64,000 nt of DNA from Liolophura sinensis (taxonomy: Eukaryota > Mollusca > Polyplacophora > Chitonida > Chitonidae). The notes below the pieces were generated by a model. That model made no database searches. It was not told the DNA's origin and was given only the letters and a program-made list of their open reading frames with translations. The stretch covers positions 10,702,706 through 10,766,705 of the forward strand of contig NC_088296.1 in assembly GCF_032854445.1 (NCBI RefSeq), written 5' to 3'. This document shows positions 21,226 through 33,565 of this stretch, one piece after another (position 1 is the first letter of the stretch; each line of letters starts with the position of its first letter). The position numbers and the translations under genes are program-made.

Positions 21226-23150
21226 TTTTGGGTGAGGAGGAAACGACTACATGGTGATTAGAATGTGTGATACGCCACAAAAGTCCATTTATTGTTAGTA
21301 AATCAGCCATTTCCGCCTGTCTTTTATTATTTAAATATTTATTTAGTTACTTAAGCATTACTTTTCACAAAAGATAAACACAACCATGCTGAAAATACCT
21401 CCGTCTTTAGCCCCTTAAAACTACGTGAGGTAACACCACCTCGGGTTTTATGGGTTTCAGACACTTTATGCTGCTATCAAACAATTCATACTGCTAATTG
21501 TTTATTTTTTGTTTTGCTGTGATATGTTTCTCACGTGCAACGCGCTAAGGCATGTGCACGTCACCGTCAACCTGTATTAAAAACGGCTAAACAGGTGCCA
21601 AATTACATAACACCATATATATATTAACACCTGGAAACAAATGTACATAGGTTAAAAAACATCCGAGGGTTGTATCCATTGTCTTGGATTCACGTCGCGT
21701 CATTAAAATCAGCTCGACTCAAAGACAATCTTGTAAGTCCAAAATGACGAGCATTACATGGAGTTTTAAAAACTATGCATTAAACCACAAACGCATAAAT
21801 AACCAAGCATATAAAAATGAAAATATTGCCTCAAAATCATAAGTACAATGGCACAGATAAAATACAAAGAACAGATGAACAATACATTGGACAATGACAC
21901 ATGCAGATTTTTTCGTTTAACGCTTGGCACTGGAGCGCAAAAACCAAGTCAACAGTCATTTAATTAGTTATTTTATAGGTGTTGATATGTATTCTTTCTG
22001 CTTAATGGTAACATGACAAAATACGTAACGCAAAATGTAGACACCCCTGTCATCATTTTGAGAATGTTTTGATATCGAAAACGCTAATCACAGTTTTCTT
22101 TGTCAAGACTTAAATAGTCAGAGATTATACATGTACCCGTGATGCGCCGATGCAGTCCCATGTCATTCAATTGCATTATTGTACACATATATCCGCAACA
22201 CCTCATTGTAATGAAGTGGTCAGCTCTTTGGGAAGGATCGTGTTATTCTCTTAAAATGGTTATTTCACTCCGTGTACCAGCTGTTGTGCATGTAACTGGT
22301 AAACAAATTGTGAAGAATTAACGACCACTTGCCTGTTTACTCTCTCTAAGAAGTTTCACCCGCTCAGAGACAGAGGTGAAGACATTGACTAAATGTCTAA
22401 AAGCTATTATAAATCAATGTTTCAGATCAACATTACTCAAACATAACGACATGCTGACTTTCATAATTTCAATATTCCGTTCAGATTGTTCTGTTGTCTT
22501 ATATACTATTATTTTCTCGTTATTATCAGTTCTCAGAATATCATCCAGTGTCTTTTCCCTATACCTTCCTGTGATATCTTTTGCCTTTTTGTCGCCTTGG
22601 GGCTGCAGACGACTAGTTCAGGGCCCGTATTTCCACCGTCTCGCATTTGGACTTCTATAACCAGTTGTCTCTTTAGCCCTTTGGGTGGACATCAGACACA
22701 GGTGATTCATCCACACGGTGGCAATAAACACTGTCGCACAAATAAGTCAGTAATCACAGACTACTTAAGCCACTGGACATTGTTTGTATACCCAAAAAGG
22801 GCAAAGAGACGCCTCCTCAGGTATACAGGGTTGTCACGCTTTGATGGATATCCCAGCCATGAATGTGGGTGTCCTCGTATCTGCATTGTGATTACTACAG
22901 AGTCAGATGTGAATGGCTTAGAATGGGTTTTAAACACATTGTAGTTGCCCGTAAGTCCGGATACATGTAGTATGAAATATGGAGTGTGGAGTGAATGTCT
23001 GTTATAGGCTTGAGAGGCAAAGACCTTTACCACACACATAACTTCTGTCTTCTGTGTCTAATTCCGCTTAACCCGCTTAAATAAGGACCGTATATTCGTC
23101 GTGTTGAATTAGAATGGTACGTTGAATACATAAATAGTTACAACTAAACT
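21226..23150. other. Non-coding or unrecognised
   Basis: A 152-codon frame (22486-22944) has no recognisable motif. Nothing else is visible. Confidence 0.5.
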
Positions 23151-23162
23151 ACATATGACCGA

Positions 23163-23301
23163 GGCCGATGGCCGTGGGCTTCCCCTGTGCTCTGCCCGGT
23201 TTCCTCCCACCATAATGCTGGTCGCCGTCGTATAAGAGAAATATTCTTGAGTACGGCGTAAAACACCAAGCAAATAAATAAATAAATAAATAAATAAATA
23301 A
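23163..23301 (+). mobile_element. SINE-A 3' half with perfect target-site duplication
   Basis: It starts within the central domain (GCCGATGGCCGTGGGC) and ends in a long AAAT tail. ACATATGACCGA occurs exactly at 23151-23162 and 23302-23313, so the loss of the head happened on insertion. Confidence 0.92.
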
Positions 23302-23313
23302 ACATATGACCGA

Positions 23314-24030
23314 AGAGTAAACTGTAGCCTCTCTTTTAGCGAGTCGCCAATTGTCAGCTATCTGTAAAGTCAATCATACTCGATACCCAAATTGCCTTTA
23401 GTCAATGACACGTAACAACACAAGTTCTACACGTGGAGATACTGGAATTCCATATTCTCTCAAAGAAGCTGAAGTTAGAACACTTTTTCTGATCCTTAAT
23501 ATTATATTGTATACTCTCAGTTTCGACGGCAAGAACTCGCTGCCAAAGCTGACGTCATAATTATTAAAAAAAAACAGTGGCACGCTGGACAATGCGCGCG
23601 GCAAGTAATTTGTTTTACCGATATTTACATCCCCACGCAACAATGTACATGCCAGATCTCATACCATGTTGTTATTTTTTATACAGACAGAAAGTCATGC
23701 CAAGATATAGTACCCTGTATAAACATATATGTTATTGAGCGATCTTGCCGAACAAAACGTAGTTCGCTCTGTCACTCTCGTTTTTTTTTATATTTTGCAG
23801 CCTGGGAAATGCAACATTTACATCACAGTCCATTTCTCATTATTTCCATTATTATTTCATTAATTCACATTAACAAGTAGATAATTTCATTAGCAAATAT
23901 AGAATTTTGTATTTCAGCTACAGGTGCATGGGAAATTTGCAGATTCTGGCTAAAATCAGCATGCATCGTGCAAATCATGAAAGCAGATTGGAAGTATACA
24001 AAGTACATTTATTAAACGTAACTGGTGTAG
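23314..24030. other. Non-coding, nothing recognised
   Basis: No credible frame or known repeat. Confidence 0.6.
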
Positions 24031-24207
24031 AGGGGCCCCCGTGGCCTTTTGTGGTTAGGGTGCCAGCGCTGCGCATCGAGTGAGCTCAAGCCAATGTAGC
24101 TGTGAACTGTTTCCTCCTACCCTAATGTCGCCCGCCGTCGTATAAATGTGATAATCTTGCGTACGGCTTAAAACATCAATCAAAAAAAAAAATCCATAAA
24201 TAAATCA
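24031..24207 (+). mobile_element. SINE-A with large internal deletion
   Basis: Head start GAGGGGCCCCCGTGGCC, a degenerate B-box GAGCTCAAGCC, then directly TTTCCTCCTACCCTAATG and the tail. About 90 bases of central domain are missing. Confidence 0.75.
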
Positions 24208-24319
24208 CCGGTGTAAAATTTCTAAAAAGTCGCATAAGTCGTTGTCACATTTAGCAGACAATAGTTAGGTTTTATGAATGTTAATTTTACCAGCAGGGTC
24301 CCGGCTATTGCAGCCATGT

Positions 24320-24410
24320 AGTATGAAGCACGGAAAGTAAAACCACAGCAGTGAAGACAAACTGAAACTGTCTCAGTACAAGTAAAGAGCAAATATAGAA
24401 TTTTTGATTT
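24320..24410 (-). repeat. Family U fragment
   Basis: AAACCACAGCAGTGAAGACA and AACTGAAACTGTCTCAGTAC recall the copy at 20727-20780; on the complement they give the block ending in a TTTTAC motif. Confidence 0.5.
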
Positions 24411-25374
24411 CCAGTTGTGGATCGTAAATTTTCGCTGACAGGCCTAAGCCCGCAAGCCTCATGCACGTCACAGAAAGTATAACTAGAAGTCATGTAATAT
24501 AGGCCATCCGTCGTATCGAACAAGAACCCCTGTGACTTATAACAACAACAAAGAATGTAATGTACCTTTGCTGTCAATAATTACATTTTAGTCCTTATTT
24601 GTATAATGCTATTTTCATTCTAAAACAATATATTTACCAAAGTTTTAGCTTATTGATTTTAACGGTGAATAGGACAGGACAGTGAATAGAAAGGGTGTAA
24701 GCCTATGTCAACATTTCCTTTTAGGATCATTATAAACATTATTATTTCTTGTAAAGTCTAGTGATTTTTTTCAAAAATGCCGCAATGTTGTGTCGTTGTT
24801 TGCTACAGATACACATTTTTGCATTGTCTGAGTTTCGTTGAAAGAAATTGACAAAGTGATTTCTCGTTAGGTAATTCCGAAAGTGACGCATGCTCTGTTC
24901 ATTTTGTGGTTGATAATGGGCCTAGAATACTCTAATCAGTATATAAATGTCTCATTTTACAGTCCTTTAATGAAGTAAGTCTCTTTTACAATACTTTGAT
25001 ACTTGCATAACGATATTAAGTGCTAATAAGACTTCCTGTTAAACAAAAAAATGTAGGCGCTTGCGATATGTTGGCAAGAGAATGTTACAGCAGTGTAATT
25101 TAAAGGGACACAACTCGCAAAGCCGTGTTTGTATCCGAAATCGCTAGGCCGTTCTGTTCATTTTTGCTACATCTCGAGTGTGTGCTTACTCAACTCGAGA
25201 TTACTGTGAGAAAATTACCGCTAAAAGGCAATCAAAAACGAGATTTTCTTATATAGAATATTTATTATTCGGGTATAGAATAGCATCAAGATAAAAAAAA
25301 AAATTTTGCCACAGTCTAATAAATTAAACCCAATGTCACTGCATTTTTTTTTTATCAACAAGTAGCATTTTACA
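24411..25374. other. Non-coding, nothing recognised
   Basis: AT-rich, with poly-A and poly-T runs. Confidence 0.6.
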
Positions 25375-25457
25375 AATCTTTGGTATGACCCGGTTTGATG
25401 TCGGGTCACACAACTCTGAGGTGGGAGCTCTAACCAATGGGCCACTAAAAAGGCCCC
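25375..25457 (-). mobile_element. tRNA-like SINE head, probably SINE-B related
   Basis: On the minus strand: GGCCCATTGGTTAGAGCTCC (A box) and ACATCAAACCGGGTC (B-box region). TCTTTGGTATGACCCG also occurs in the SINE-B copy at 39.9 kb. No tail is visible. Confidence 0.55.
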
Positions 25458-25565
25458 ATGACTGAGGTAAATTGACAAAAGGCAAGATTTCAACGGCAAC
25501 ATGTCTTGTCGTCAGAGCTCTGGTCTTACTTCCTGTGCTGTAGTCTTTTACAGTCATATAATCTC
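25455..25565 (+). repeat. Family U fragment
   Basis: GAGGTAAATTGACAAAAGGC, CGTCAGAGCTCTGGTCTTAC and CTGTAGTCTTTTACAG follow the family order. It abuts the tRNA-like head at 25375. Confidence 0.65.
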
Positions 25566-26404
25566 TGTGTTTACTAAGCGCCAAAAGGCTGATGTTACAT
25601 CGCTGGGGAGAATATGATGATCATTTCAGACCACCGCAAAACCCAATCTTCCAGATGCTTTTATTTCGTTGAAAAGAAGATTCTGTACCGTGTTCAGAGG
25701 TCTTTTATCTCACGAGTGCTTCATTTGGTAGCGTTTTCTTTGTCTCCAAATTCCATCCACGGCAGTCTTATGCCTTGGCCACATTACGTCCATAGCATGA
25801 TTAGACCAGCGATATTTTGCGAATGAGGATAAGATTTCGAATCAAACAACGATAATTATGTTTACATTCATTGGAAATTTGCAATGTGAGGAAAAGTATC
25901 AGGAAGTTTCAGTTGGCAATGTTCACGATTCAGAATAGTCTGCCATTTATCTGAAGTCAGTTGTTTAAAACACAGCTCTAGTTATCTTGGCAATGAAGGA
26001 GATATTCATGTACCAACAATCGAACATAATAGGCGTTACAGTTCTTTATGTATGGTTTTTCTCATTCGTCCTCCAAACTATACTACAAAACGTGTTCATT
26101 GAATATTTCAGAATGCTCACACGTTTCTGCCTTTGCCTAAAATGGTCAAAAGAGGTTTGGTCTCTTGCAAATCCATTGCTAACTCAGTGGACTTCTCTAA
26201 ATGACGGTGCTTGTTGCATTTATCTGGTACAAAGGTACCACGTGAGGATTATCACCATGTGCTCAATGGATATTCTTTATGTTTTTCTGTACAAATGTCA
26301 ACTCAGTTTCAATAGTCCAAAATTCCCCTGAGGTTACATGTGACAAAATTTTGTGCGGCCAACGATTTTGTCTCAAACCAAACCAACCTATCGTATTATA
26401 GTTT

Positions 26405-26505
26405 AATAATGGAGGCAAATTGACAAGAGGACGTATTTCAGCGTCTGGATGTGACCATTTGATAGATATCACACAGTCGTCGTTTTATAGTTGCAACGAT
26501 CTCAA
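26405..26505 (+). repeat. Family U fragment
   Basis: AAATTGACAAGAGGACGTAT, TGTGACCATTTGATAGATAT and CACACAGTCGTCGTTTTA match the right half of family U. Confidence 0.7.
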
Positions 26506-26744
26506 CATTCAACTGGTGATGTCTGGCCAGTCGAAGGGCATAAGAAGACAGCCTAAGTATTGGTCCGCATCGTTTCCGTGTAGTGTGACTCAAGCAACGG
26601 TCGCAATACTGAGGCCAGATACGGTCATGTTGACTAACAGTGTTCAGCAGATACTGAGAAAATATGCAAAAAAAAGACTTACAGTACAGAGAGTAAATCC
26701 AGAACAGAGGTGACAGTGTAATTATTGGCAAACGGCTTCTTTTG

Positions 26745-26880
26745 AATTTACCTCAGTTAGTGCGTTATTAAAAGTGTTCACGTAAGTGCTTCAACACTAG
26801 CAAACTACACACCCTGAAGCACAATTAAGTGAAAAAGTGCAGTGATGTTTGTTGCAAGTTATTACATTTTTTTTACATCC
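26745..26880 (-). repeat. Family U fragment
   Basis: TTTACCTCAGTTAGTGCG, GTTCACGTAAGTGCTTCAAC and GTGCAGTGATGTTTGTTGCA are the left half on the complement, facing away from the fragment at 26405. Confidence 0.6.
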
Positions 26881-27072
26881 TTTACATTTTTTTTAAAGAT
26901 TTGATGTTCAAGTTTAAATAAGTTTAACCTTGCTTAGCAAGATTTATCTTTACTTTTTTGTCAACAGCTTTAACATCCAAAACTGAAGCAGGCGTAGATT
27001 GTACTTTCTGCTGCATTCTTTCCAACTTTTAACGTATACGGAAATAGGTATACTGAGTACAAGGAAAGAAAA

Positions 27073-27140
27073 GAGGCCGTCCTTCGCCTGTTACTTGTGC
27101 CCATTTGCCAACTATTACATTGTCGTTGCTTTTTTGGTGT
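27073..27140 (+). repeat. Family U fragment
   Basis: AAGAGGCCGTCCTTCGCCTG, then GTGCCCATTTGCCAACTATT and CATTGTCGTTGC. The actual 5' and 3' ends are not clear. Confidence 0.55.
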
Positions 27141-27244
27141 CATACTTCATGCTTTCTGTACTCTACTCGGTGAACCTCATTATATCCTTCCAACATCCTT
27201 ACCATTATCCTATCGTAATATCACTGGAACTTCAGTTGGCAAGT

Positions 27245-27393
27245 GTACGTGGGAAGATCTGTCACCAACCTGCGGATGGTCGTGGGTTTCCACCGGGCTC
27301 TGCCCGGTTTCCACCCACCATAATGCTGGCCGCCGTAGTATAAGTGAAATATTCTTGAGTGCGGCGTAAAACAACAATCAAATAAATAAATAA
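27245..27393 (+). mobile_element. SINE-A, 5'-truncated
   Basis: It begins GTACGTGGGAAGATCTG in the central domain and ends AACAACAATCAAATAAATAA. No convincing target-site duplication. Confidence 0.85.
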
Positions 27394-28501
27394 TTCAACT
27401 CTCAGGTAAAATACACAGTAAGCATATATCCGCTGTGAAGAAGGACTTTCACCTCTCGCTATGCAGGTTTGGGAATAAAACAAAATAATGTTACGTAAGA
27501 GTTGCCTCCCTTCAGAATGGTAAATACTCAACCCAAAGGCCTTCATCCCAGGCAGGCGAGCGTTGTGAAAAACGATCTCCTTATTTGAGCTGCACGATGA
27601 CCCTGGCCCAAATCCGCGGTCTAGAATTTCTGAATCATCGGTATTTACCCACTGGTCTACAAGGTACAGGGTATCGATCTTGTAATAGGTACTTGATCGA
27701 TTTCATCCCAGATCTTATCACGGGTATTATGTAATCAATCGGGATTGATCGTATACTTCGGTTCGCGGGTTTGTGTGTGTTGGTGAGATAAAGCTCAAAT
27801 CTAGATCACCCGCCATTGTCACCAGCCCATGTTCCTCCAGTGGCGGAGTGATTTGTGGAATTAGTTTGCCATTGTAATGGAAATTTTCATCCGCACTCAC
27901 TCCCCATTAACGCACAGCAAAAGGGATATTAAAGTTGCCTTTAAATGGAAATCAGGCAATGGCTCGTTAGTGAACCTCTTATTTATGGCCAAAGAAATTT
28001 GTTCGTCTGAGACGAAGGAACAACAGCTTATGCACTCGCGGGCTCACTTATTGCTTTTGGCAGAGTAAGAATTTGACTAACTCTCACAAGCGGCATAGGT
28101 GGTGTGTGTCAATGTGATCGACATCCACAGCTATGCTGATACAAGAGTGTCATTTCTGACAAATTATGAAGTCTGTATAGCACTGGTAATTCCAAATGTG
28201 CACACAAAAAGTGGTAAATGGACACAGCCAAAATACACTTAGCTACCTGATTTGTTTCATTCTGCACCATGGCAGCAATTTTGCGCTTTTATGGAGGCCG
28301 ACAGTTTTACTTTTTCGGCTTGGGTGGCGGGTGAGGTGGAGTGGGGGTGGAGAGGGGTGCGGAGCAGTAAGAGCCAGATACTGAGTTCTAAACCCAGAAG
28401 AGCCCGGTGGATGCCAACACATTTTGTGAGGTACCTAGTAACTCTCTTGGCGTAAAGGTACAGTAAAATCAGATGTATCTAAAATCGAACTTCGTTTAAT
28501 T
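27394..28501. other. Non-coding, nothing recognised
   Basis: Short frames only, for example 27877-28068, without motifs. Confidence 0.55.
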
Positions 28502-28571
28502 GGTGAGTGAGTGAGTGAGTGAGTGAGTGCTTGGGGTTTAACGTCGTACTTAACAATTTTTCAGTCATGTG
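28502..28571 (-). mobile_element. SINE-B tail fragment
   Basis: Six GTGA/GAGT units, then GCTTGGGGTTTAACGTCGTA and TTTTTCAGTCATGTG; the body is cut off after about 70 bases. Confidence 0.85.
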
Positions 28572-29384
28572 AACTGAGACAGGCCCCATATTCTAACTTG
28601 GACAGTTTACGACATCCGCTCGACAACGTCGCACTATATGTAAGTACTCTCAACTAGCAGTACCTTTAATGATAGTAACAGTTTCCCGAGTCCTTTACCG
28701 TGACAAAACCTCGGGACACTATGTCTCTTTGATTTGCACTGGAAGTGTGCCCGGCAGATATAGGTCAATCTTGCTTCCTAATACGGGAAGTGTATACCCC
28801 CAGAGGCAGCGTACATGGTAACCATGTCGAGAAGTCATGTATTGTGCTGCACGAAGACATTGATGTACGCGGTTCGTAAACGCTCTGATAGCTTTATTGT
28901 TCGAAAGTCAACTGGCTGTCTAAATCATACTAAAGATAAAATCTATGATGACCGGAAGTTGTCGCTTTTTTTTTTTTTGCTGTTTTTGCCCTAGGCCAAC
29001 CTAGACTGAATTCAGCCTCGTTACCAGACCGTAAATATTATTTCGTCGGCATTGTGCTTGCCCGATAGGTTTCAAAGCTTACTGCATATGCGCTGTCACT
29101 TTGCCTCCAAGAGCATCCAGAGGAAGTGGCTGTCTGTATGCTGTGGTTTTCTCTCCAAAAAATTCCGCCCAGAATTAGTCCCGAGATTGACTTATGACAC
29201 CAGTATAATAAATAATCTAGATTTCGAGCTAAAATCTCACTTTTTTGGTTATGCCGCGTTTGATGAACACAAACAAATATTAAATAAAAAATATAAATAT
29301 TAAAAAGAAATAGTAAATATTTAGGTCTTTACCTGACAAAACATCCAGTCAATATAAGTAAGACGTACAGCATATATAGAGATT
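28572..29384. other. Non-coding, nothing recognised
   Basis: The 83-codon frame at 29052 shows no family resemblance. Confidence 0.55.
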
Positions 29385-29560
29385 AAAACCAGAGTTGCAT
29401 CTGTAATAGAATAATTAATAAAAATAAATTAATATAAATATAAATAATATAACCGCTGTAATACGGCCTCTTGTCAGTTTACCTCAGTCAAGGTTTTATT
29501 CTACCTGTTCATGTAAATGCTTAAATAGAAGCAAATTACACTCGTGTAATTAACTCTGGG
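29385..29560 (-). repeat. Family U copy, partial
   Basis: ATTAAAACCAGAGTTGCATC, TACGGCCTCTTGTCAGTTTA, TTATTCTACCTGTTCATGTA and AATTACACTCGTG follow the family in reverse order. An AT-rich stretch of about 50 bases separates the first two. Confidence 0.7.
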
Positions 29561-29861
29561 CAGTCAAGACCAATCAAACCGCGAGTCATATCCCTTGGTC
29601 TTGAGGGGCTTAAACTCCTTCCAGATAATACCGACCCGTGCAAATTTCGTGAGGCGTGGGACTTTCAAAATAGGATTGGTCACTGTCAAACAGGAAAGAA
29701 TGTCTTCCGTTAATTATACAAAGCAGGGGAATTCTCGAGCAGTGAAGTTTAATACAGATTGCAACTATCAGCACTGCATATTGTTTTCGCTAATTCTGCT
29801 GAAAGTGTTGTACTATTGGGCGTGTACGTTGCTACGTTTTAAATATATACGTGATCTGTTG

Positions 29862-29979
29862 GATGCGCCGGGCTCTGTCCGGTTTGTTCCCACCATAATG
29901 CTGTCCACCGGCGTATAAGTGAAATATTTTTGAGTGCTACATACAACAGCAATCATATAAATAAATAAATAAGTAAATG
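29862..29979 (+). mobile_element. SINE-A 3' end
   Basis: CCGGGCTCTGTCCGGTTTGT to TAAATAAATAAATAAGTAAA; the end block is diverged (GAGTGCTACATACAAC). Confidence 0.8.
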
Positions 29980-29997
29980 AACAGCTGGAATGAAACC

Positions 29998-30095
29998 CAA
30001 CTGAAATAAACTGACATGTGGCCGGAGTTTCACCCAGACTATGACATCGTTGTTGTTCTGGTTTTGCCCAGTACGGTGCAGTCTTTTATATTGTT
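29998..30095 (+). repeat. Family U fragment
   Basis: AACTGACATGTGGCCGGAGT, ATGACATCGTTGTTGTTCTG and GTACGGTGCAGTCTTTTA, diverged from other copies. Confidence 0.5.
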
Positions 30096-33000
30096 CCCCG
30101 GCATGGGTTTCGTTTGAGTTAAAGTGTAACTCTTCGCGCGCTGACAGCAGTAATTCAAAAACTACGGGGCGTTGTGCCCATGTTCGCTGTAGGTTATACC
30201 ACACCACGTTCTCACACATGTAACATAACCTGTTCTTATTGCAAAGTAACGTCAGACCTTAAGCCTGTCCTTTCTAAGTATCTTAGTCCTAAATGCGCTT
30301 CTTTCCAAAACTGTAAGTCCAACGGTTCAAAACAAAAGCTTAAGTTAAGTTTAAATCTTAATCTGGTACTCATCTCAGTACAAGTGATACCTTCGGAAGA
30401 GTCGAAAACCGACCCTCGACTAATAATCTGAGAGTGCGTTCGAACACCTGTGCCCGTTGCTCTTCCATATATTGGTTGCGAGCATCCCATAAAAAACGTA
30501 ACCCTATATACACAAGTCTTAGCTCTGCAGCTTGGTTTCTCCAATTGTAGGTTTTCTAAACGATACATGAAACGGTTTATTTTTATTTGTTCATATGTAA
30601 TTTATGATGTGTCCTAAGATATTAAAAGTACAAAAAGCTTCTCAGCGTTCTTCTACACACTACAGTTTTCCTATAGCCCCACCCACCTGCATCACGGGTA
30701 TTAAATAGTCTGCAGTAGTCATGTCAACAATGATAGCTATCAAAACATCTCCTGGGGCGAATGTGCCCAAATCTGAGGCGTCAAGTTGCTTCCTAATTCT
30801 CGTTAACATCACTGATGTCGCCATTGCCGAAAATTTTCAGCCATTCACAGATAATATGCATAAAATGGTCTCTAAGAGCTATAAAATGGGCTTAACAATA
30901 GATTACCCCCCCCCTTTTTTTTCTTAATTTCCGTTAAACCTGTAATCCTGCCTTTAGAGTTCCTTTTCACGTATCATTTGGGCACATACATTTCATCGAT
31001 TACAAATGACCATTCACTACATTTAGCTGCTTTGTGTCGCAGTCATTTATATCAATGTACACATCTAAGAGTACAGTTTATGTTTTGACTTTCCGAAAGT
31101 GACAATCCAGTTAATATTCTACATTGATGAGAGAGGAAACGCTGCTTAGCACCTTTATGCTGTAGCCCTTGGTTACGATTTCTTTTCCGTTGCGTGGGGA
31201 AAGCAGGGCAGATTGCGAGTGACTCCTGCACATTTCGCGAAGGCAACTGAAAGAACAGCTGTGAAACGGTTGTTGCTGTCAGTCTTCGCAACCACCTGTC
31301 GAAGCTGTCAATGAATGTCATACGTCACGCAACATTAAGCGCACGTTCATTATAGATACGGCGAAATGTACGTCCGCTCACAGGAGAAATTGTTTTAGGA
31401 ACCAATATGGGATGGATGTTCTTAGTAAAAGATAGTTAGGCATGCGCATACTAACGATATATATCTATGTTTACAACATTCGCAAAATTAGTCTTCGCAT
31501 GCAGGAAGGCTTACACACGCCTTAGATGACGTCACACAGAATTTTCAGCCGAGATAATTTTCGTCGAAGTCAATTCCCGCGTGTAAGTGCCGAACGTCAT
31601 GGGTTGATTTACACTTAGATAGCTGTCCAATATCTGCCTTCCCTCTCAGGAATCTGCTGGTTGTTTTACACTTGTGCTCGCAACCTGGCTTCCCCGGTGG
31701 TTTATTGTGCAATTCCGTGGCAAAAACCTCCGTTTCGGTGTGAGTGGACCGCACCGAGAAGCGATAGCCGTGCGATAACAGTCAGGTCAACATCGGAAAT
31801 AAGACCTACGATCCCCTGCTCTGTCCCGAGGGATGAAGACTCGCAATTTATCGCAAACGAGATCTCTTTTAAACTAAGGGCCAAATGCTACCCCTTGAGA
31901 AGATATAAATCCAGAAAGCGTATTATAAAACCGTTTTCTCATTTCCACTTAGTGGCATCGAAGTGCTCCGACACATGCAGCCTAGAATTCTGTTATCTAG
32001 TATTCTTTGTTTTAAATTCCCGAAAGCTGCACTCAAATCTTGTGATTTCACAGTTACTCGAAAAGACGGTTGACACACACTCGGTGTGATATTTTCCTGG
32101 ATAGACATAAACAGTGTGCATTGTAAATGGCGTTTTAATTGAATTTTAATTCATTTTATAGGGTATAAGCGAACCAACAAGTCACCTGTTAACACATTAA
32201 TGTTTTTGTTTTTCATACTGTGGGAGAACCCAAGCCTAAGAACTTGCCATGTGGTTAAAGCGATGAAGGTGCATTAATACATTGTCCCCATTTTCGGGTG
32301 AAATTATCCGGTAAGATTTGCACAACGGGGATAGATTTGGATATAGATGCTGCATACGGAACTATGTTTGCTTGTAGGCTAAACAAAAGTATTTATTATG
32401 ACCATATTAATGTTAAATTTTTTAAGAATGAACACATAGGAACCTGTAATTCCACCGATGCGTTTTACTTAATATTTCCCCATTTATTTCGTTATTACCA
32501 CGGGATGATGACGGAGACACAGATACCAAAGTATTGTGTTCACGATGAAGTCTTATCGGGTTTATCAGGATAACTGTACTAATGTAAAACAAACGCATGG
32601 TATGTTTTGGTATGCACTTCCACTCCCGGGAGAGGTTTTTCACTTTAACGTATAACAAAATTTGTATTAATTTCTTCATTGTGCAATATTGAAATAATTG
32701 CCACATTTCTGCGTCTGCGTGGAGAAAGAGAATGATGTGGGCGTTCATTTCCAATTTGTGCGTCCACAAATCTAGAGTGAATGCTACAAGAACGGACACA
32801 AGGCATAAATCAGAAACCAGTTCTGCGCTACGAAGAATGATCCCTTGGTACATGCATGTGATCCTCTGTAGCGTTGTTTTCTGCGAAATGTCACACATTC
32901 TTTGCTGTTGCGTGTTCGTAAATTCACAAGGCATTACACGGAATGAGTACGGTCACGACAGAGGATGCTGAATTGGGAAGGCAGTCAAGGCTACCATCAG

Positions 33001-33137
33001 CCGCTTCTGGGCTGGAACTAGTGCGAAACGTAGATAACAAATAACCATCCGCTCGACAGGCAGACAGGTAGGCCCCAATAGAGCAAAAACAAAAAGGGAG
33101 AAGTAATAGAAATTATACTATACGTATATATTGACGG
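30096..33137. other. Non-coding or unrecognised
   Basis: Frames of 142 codons (31661-32089, plus) and 170 codons (32422-32934, minus) have no domain I know, and both overlap other open frames. A poly-C/poly-T junction is at 30906-30925. Confidence 0.45.
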
Positions 33138-33159
33138 AATCTGCGTTCTAACGCAGATT
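33138..33159. other. Perfect 10-bp hairpin
   Basis: AATCTGCGTT and AACGCAGATT are separated by two bases. It has no T-run in transcript context that would matter in a eukaryote and no known role here. Confidence 0.5.
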
Positions 33160-33302
33160 TATTAATTGTTTTACTATAATTTTCCGGACACTAAAAACAC
33201 TATGTTGAGAATTTTTTTTAATATCCACGACTGAAACTCGTTCAAAACGAATGTCTAGATGGCGGGAGCGTTTCAACGTCCTAATTAGTCTCAGTATAAT
33301 GG

Positions 33303-33565
33303 TTTTTAGGAGTTACACTTTCTGAATATAGCACAGATTCTAGTGTGGAAAATTGGCTGAGACCACTGTGGGTTGCGGACCGGCGTCGTCAGAGTCAGGC
33401 ACAATATCGCAAGCAATACGCAACCGCCTAGACCACTCGACGAACAGGTTCGAAACCCATAGTTGTCTCAGCCAATTTTCAGCACTAGAATCTGTGTAAT
33501 ATTCAGAAAGTGTAATCCCTATTAATGATAATACTTTTGATTAATCCACTTTCTATTTGTCCGGT
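33303..33565. mobile_element. Inverted pair of SINE-C copies
   Basis: A minus-strand copy (33303-33449) with the head GACCACTCGACGAAC at its inner end meets a plus-strand copy (33450-33565) truncated at the T-arm (GGTTCGAAACCC). Arms of about 73 bases are closely complementary: ACACTTTCTGAATATAGCAC left, and its complement right. The body shares AGAAAGTGGAT with the copy at 3864. Confidence 0.75.

Noticed and set aside
22486-22944. 152-codon plus-strand frame
   Set aside because: No motif of a known family; length within chance for a 64-kb window.
31661-32089. 142-codon plus-strand frame
   Set aside because: Cys and Arg rich but without a repeat pattern or signal peptide; treated as chance.
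32422-32934. 170-codon minus-strand frame
   Set aside because: No recognisable domain, overlapping frames on the plus strand, and composition like the surrounding DNA.
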